6,636 bases of DNA from Alphaproteobacteria bacterium. GTDB taxonomy: Bacteria; Pseudomonadota; Alphaproteobacteria; Micropepsales; Micropepsaceae. The notes below the pieces were generated by a model. That model had not been told where the DNA came from and did no database searches. It saw nothing but the letters and a program-made list of their open reading frames with translations. The translations under genes and the position numbers were made by a program. Below, piece by piece: positions 6,284 to 6,636 of this stretch. The first letter of the stretch is position 1, and each line of letters starts with the position of its first letter. Location of the stretch: the NCBI GenBank assembly GCA_003131925.1, contig PKWC01000164.1, forward strand, positions 27,107 to 33,742, given 5' to 3'.

Positions 6284-6340
6284 TGCCTCGCCGAAGCCCG
6301 CAGGGCGAAGGCCGGCCCCGTTGCCGCGAGCTACGGCTCG

Positions 6341-6478
6341 GCAAGCCACATTCATTTGCACTATACGCCATGGACAATCAGAACCTGCATCGCGTTTTCC
6401 GATGAGAGGCATGCCTTCGCGATCGAAAAATATCTCAAATCACATTCCGGCAGGACCTTCGCCGAAAAGCGGCTTTGA
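6341..6478 (+). pseudogene. GIY-YIG endonuclease remnant (C-terminal half only)
   Basis: In the plus frame ending with TGA at 6476-6478, the translation contains HYTPWTIRTCIAF followed by SDERHAFAIEKYLKSHSGR and then TFAEKRL. This matches the C-terminal part of small GIY-YIG (UvrC/YhbQ-like) nucleases, where a PW-x-(L/I)-x-x-Y-I-A-F strand precedes an A-x-x-(F)E-K-Y-L-K-S-x-S-G-R helix and the protein ends near F-A-x-(K/R)-x-(L/F). The N-terminal GIY...YIG catalytic half is absent. The frame is open from 6233, just inside the tRNA, but has no ATG or GTG; the only alternative start is a TTG at 6356, which would leave a 40-residue, catalytically empty peptide. The remnant lies between two tRNA genes, a place where such nuclease genes can be lost without cost. 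I regard it as a decayed gene with an internal or 5' deletion. The family match is by recognition, not search. Confidence 0.65.
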
Positions 6479-6569
6479 TGGCGCTTCGGACCGGGCGCCC
6501 CTTCAACAGCTTGGCAAGCCACCCGATTTCTGATTTCTGGTTTCCAACTTCTGCGCGTCTCGCGCGCCT

Positions 6570-6636
6570 GCGGGTGTAGCTCAATGGTAGAGCAACAGCC
6601 TTCCAAGCTGATGACGAGGGTTCGATTCCCTTCACC
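6570..6636 (+). tRNA. tRNA-Gly(TCC), 3' end beyond window
   Basis: The sequence starts GCGGGTG (acceptor 5' strand) followed by the D arm TAGCTCAATGGTAGAGC. The anticodon loop is CTTCCAA (6600-6606) with anticodon TCC at 6602-6604, between ACAGC and GCTGA; the top pair of that stem is an A-A mismatch, the rest pair. The T arm GAGGG-TTCGATT-CCCTT is complete, and the final CACC begins the acceptor 3' strand, complementary to GGTG. The window ends before the last acceptor bases and CCA. Confidence 0.95.

Larger units (their letters stand above)
6257..6569 (+). other. 313-bp spacer between tRNA-Tyr and tRNA-Gly
   Basis: This stretch has no intact gene. In order it holds the post-tRNA hairpin (6257-6283), a short GC-rich repetitive segment, the GIY-YIG remnant (to 6478), and about 90 bases with a tandem GATTTCT repeat (6525-6538). 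A 13-base near-repeat, CT(C/T)GGCAAGCCAC, occurs at 6337-6349 and 6510-6522. No good separate promoter for tRNA-Gly was found, so the two tRNAs may be read from the promoter at 6104. Confidence 0.6.

Noticed and set aside
6177..6533. 118-residue plus-strand open frame
   Set aside because: It begins inside tRNA-Tyr and is in a different frame from the GIY-YIG remnant; it is an artefact of the tRNA and spacer.
6361..6635. Minus-strand open frames beginning MKGIEPSSSAWKAVALPL and MEGCCSTIELHPQA
   Set aside because: These are translations of the antisense strand of tRNA-Gly, a well-known source of false small proteins.
1..6636. CRISPR array, phage att site or defence island
   Set aside because: No regularly spaced repeats, no integrase and no recognised defence genes were seen. 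The tRNA genes appear intact without a duplicated 3' end inside the window.

Overview
The window looks like alphaproteobacterial chromosome, most probably Hyphomicrobiales (Rhizobiales). The evidence is GC-rich coding DNA, a TTAA-N7-TTAA (CtrA-type) site beside a GANTC site in one promoter region, an AidB-type acyl-CoA dehydrogenase, a YkuD-type L,D-transpeptidase, and a spoU/TrmH methyltransferase divergent from tRNA-Tyr and followed by tRNA-Gly. This placement is inferred from gene content and motifs; no search was run.

Layout. Positions 1-1996 are accessory DNA. An IS1595-family (ISXO2-like) transposase on the minus strand is cut by the left window edge. Divergent from it is a small DUF6471-type gene, and a two-helix membrane protein of unknown function converges on that gene with a 3-base stop overlap. 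A near-perfect 22-bp palindrome lies between the two divergent genes. Positions 1997-2189 hold no convincing gene, only a hairpin that may terminate aidB.

Positions 2190-5121 are core-type: an aidB-like flavoprotein (minus) and a periplasmic L,D-transpeptidase (plus) diverge from a 172-bp AT-richer region carrying the CtrA-like box. Positions 5138-6008 hold a two-gene minus-strand unit: an RlmB/TrmH-type rRNA 2'-O-methyltransferase and, 10 bases downstream, an intact 26-residue single-helix membrane protein that standard gene callers could easily skip.

Positions 6100-6636 carry tRNA-Tyr(GTA) with a promoter, a strong hairpin directly after its CCA, the decayed C-terminal half of a GIY-YIG endonuclease, and tRNA-Gly(TCC), cut by the right edge.

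Functionally the window mixes translation (tRNAs, rRNA methylation), cell-wall crosslinking, alkylation-stress protection and mobile DNA. No complete new defence or biosynthetic system is visible. The most interesting points are the putative cell-cycle site in the aidB/transpeptidase divergent promoter, the rlmB-coupled microprotein, the GIY-YIG remnant between the two tRNAs, and the transposase/DUF6471/membrane-protein cluster with its palindrome.
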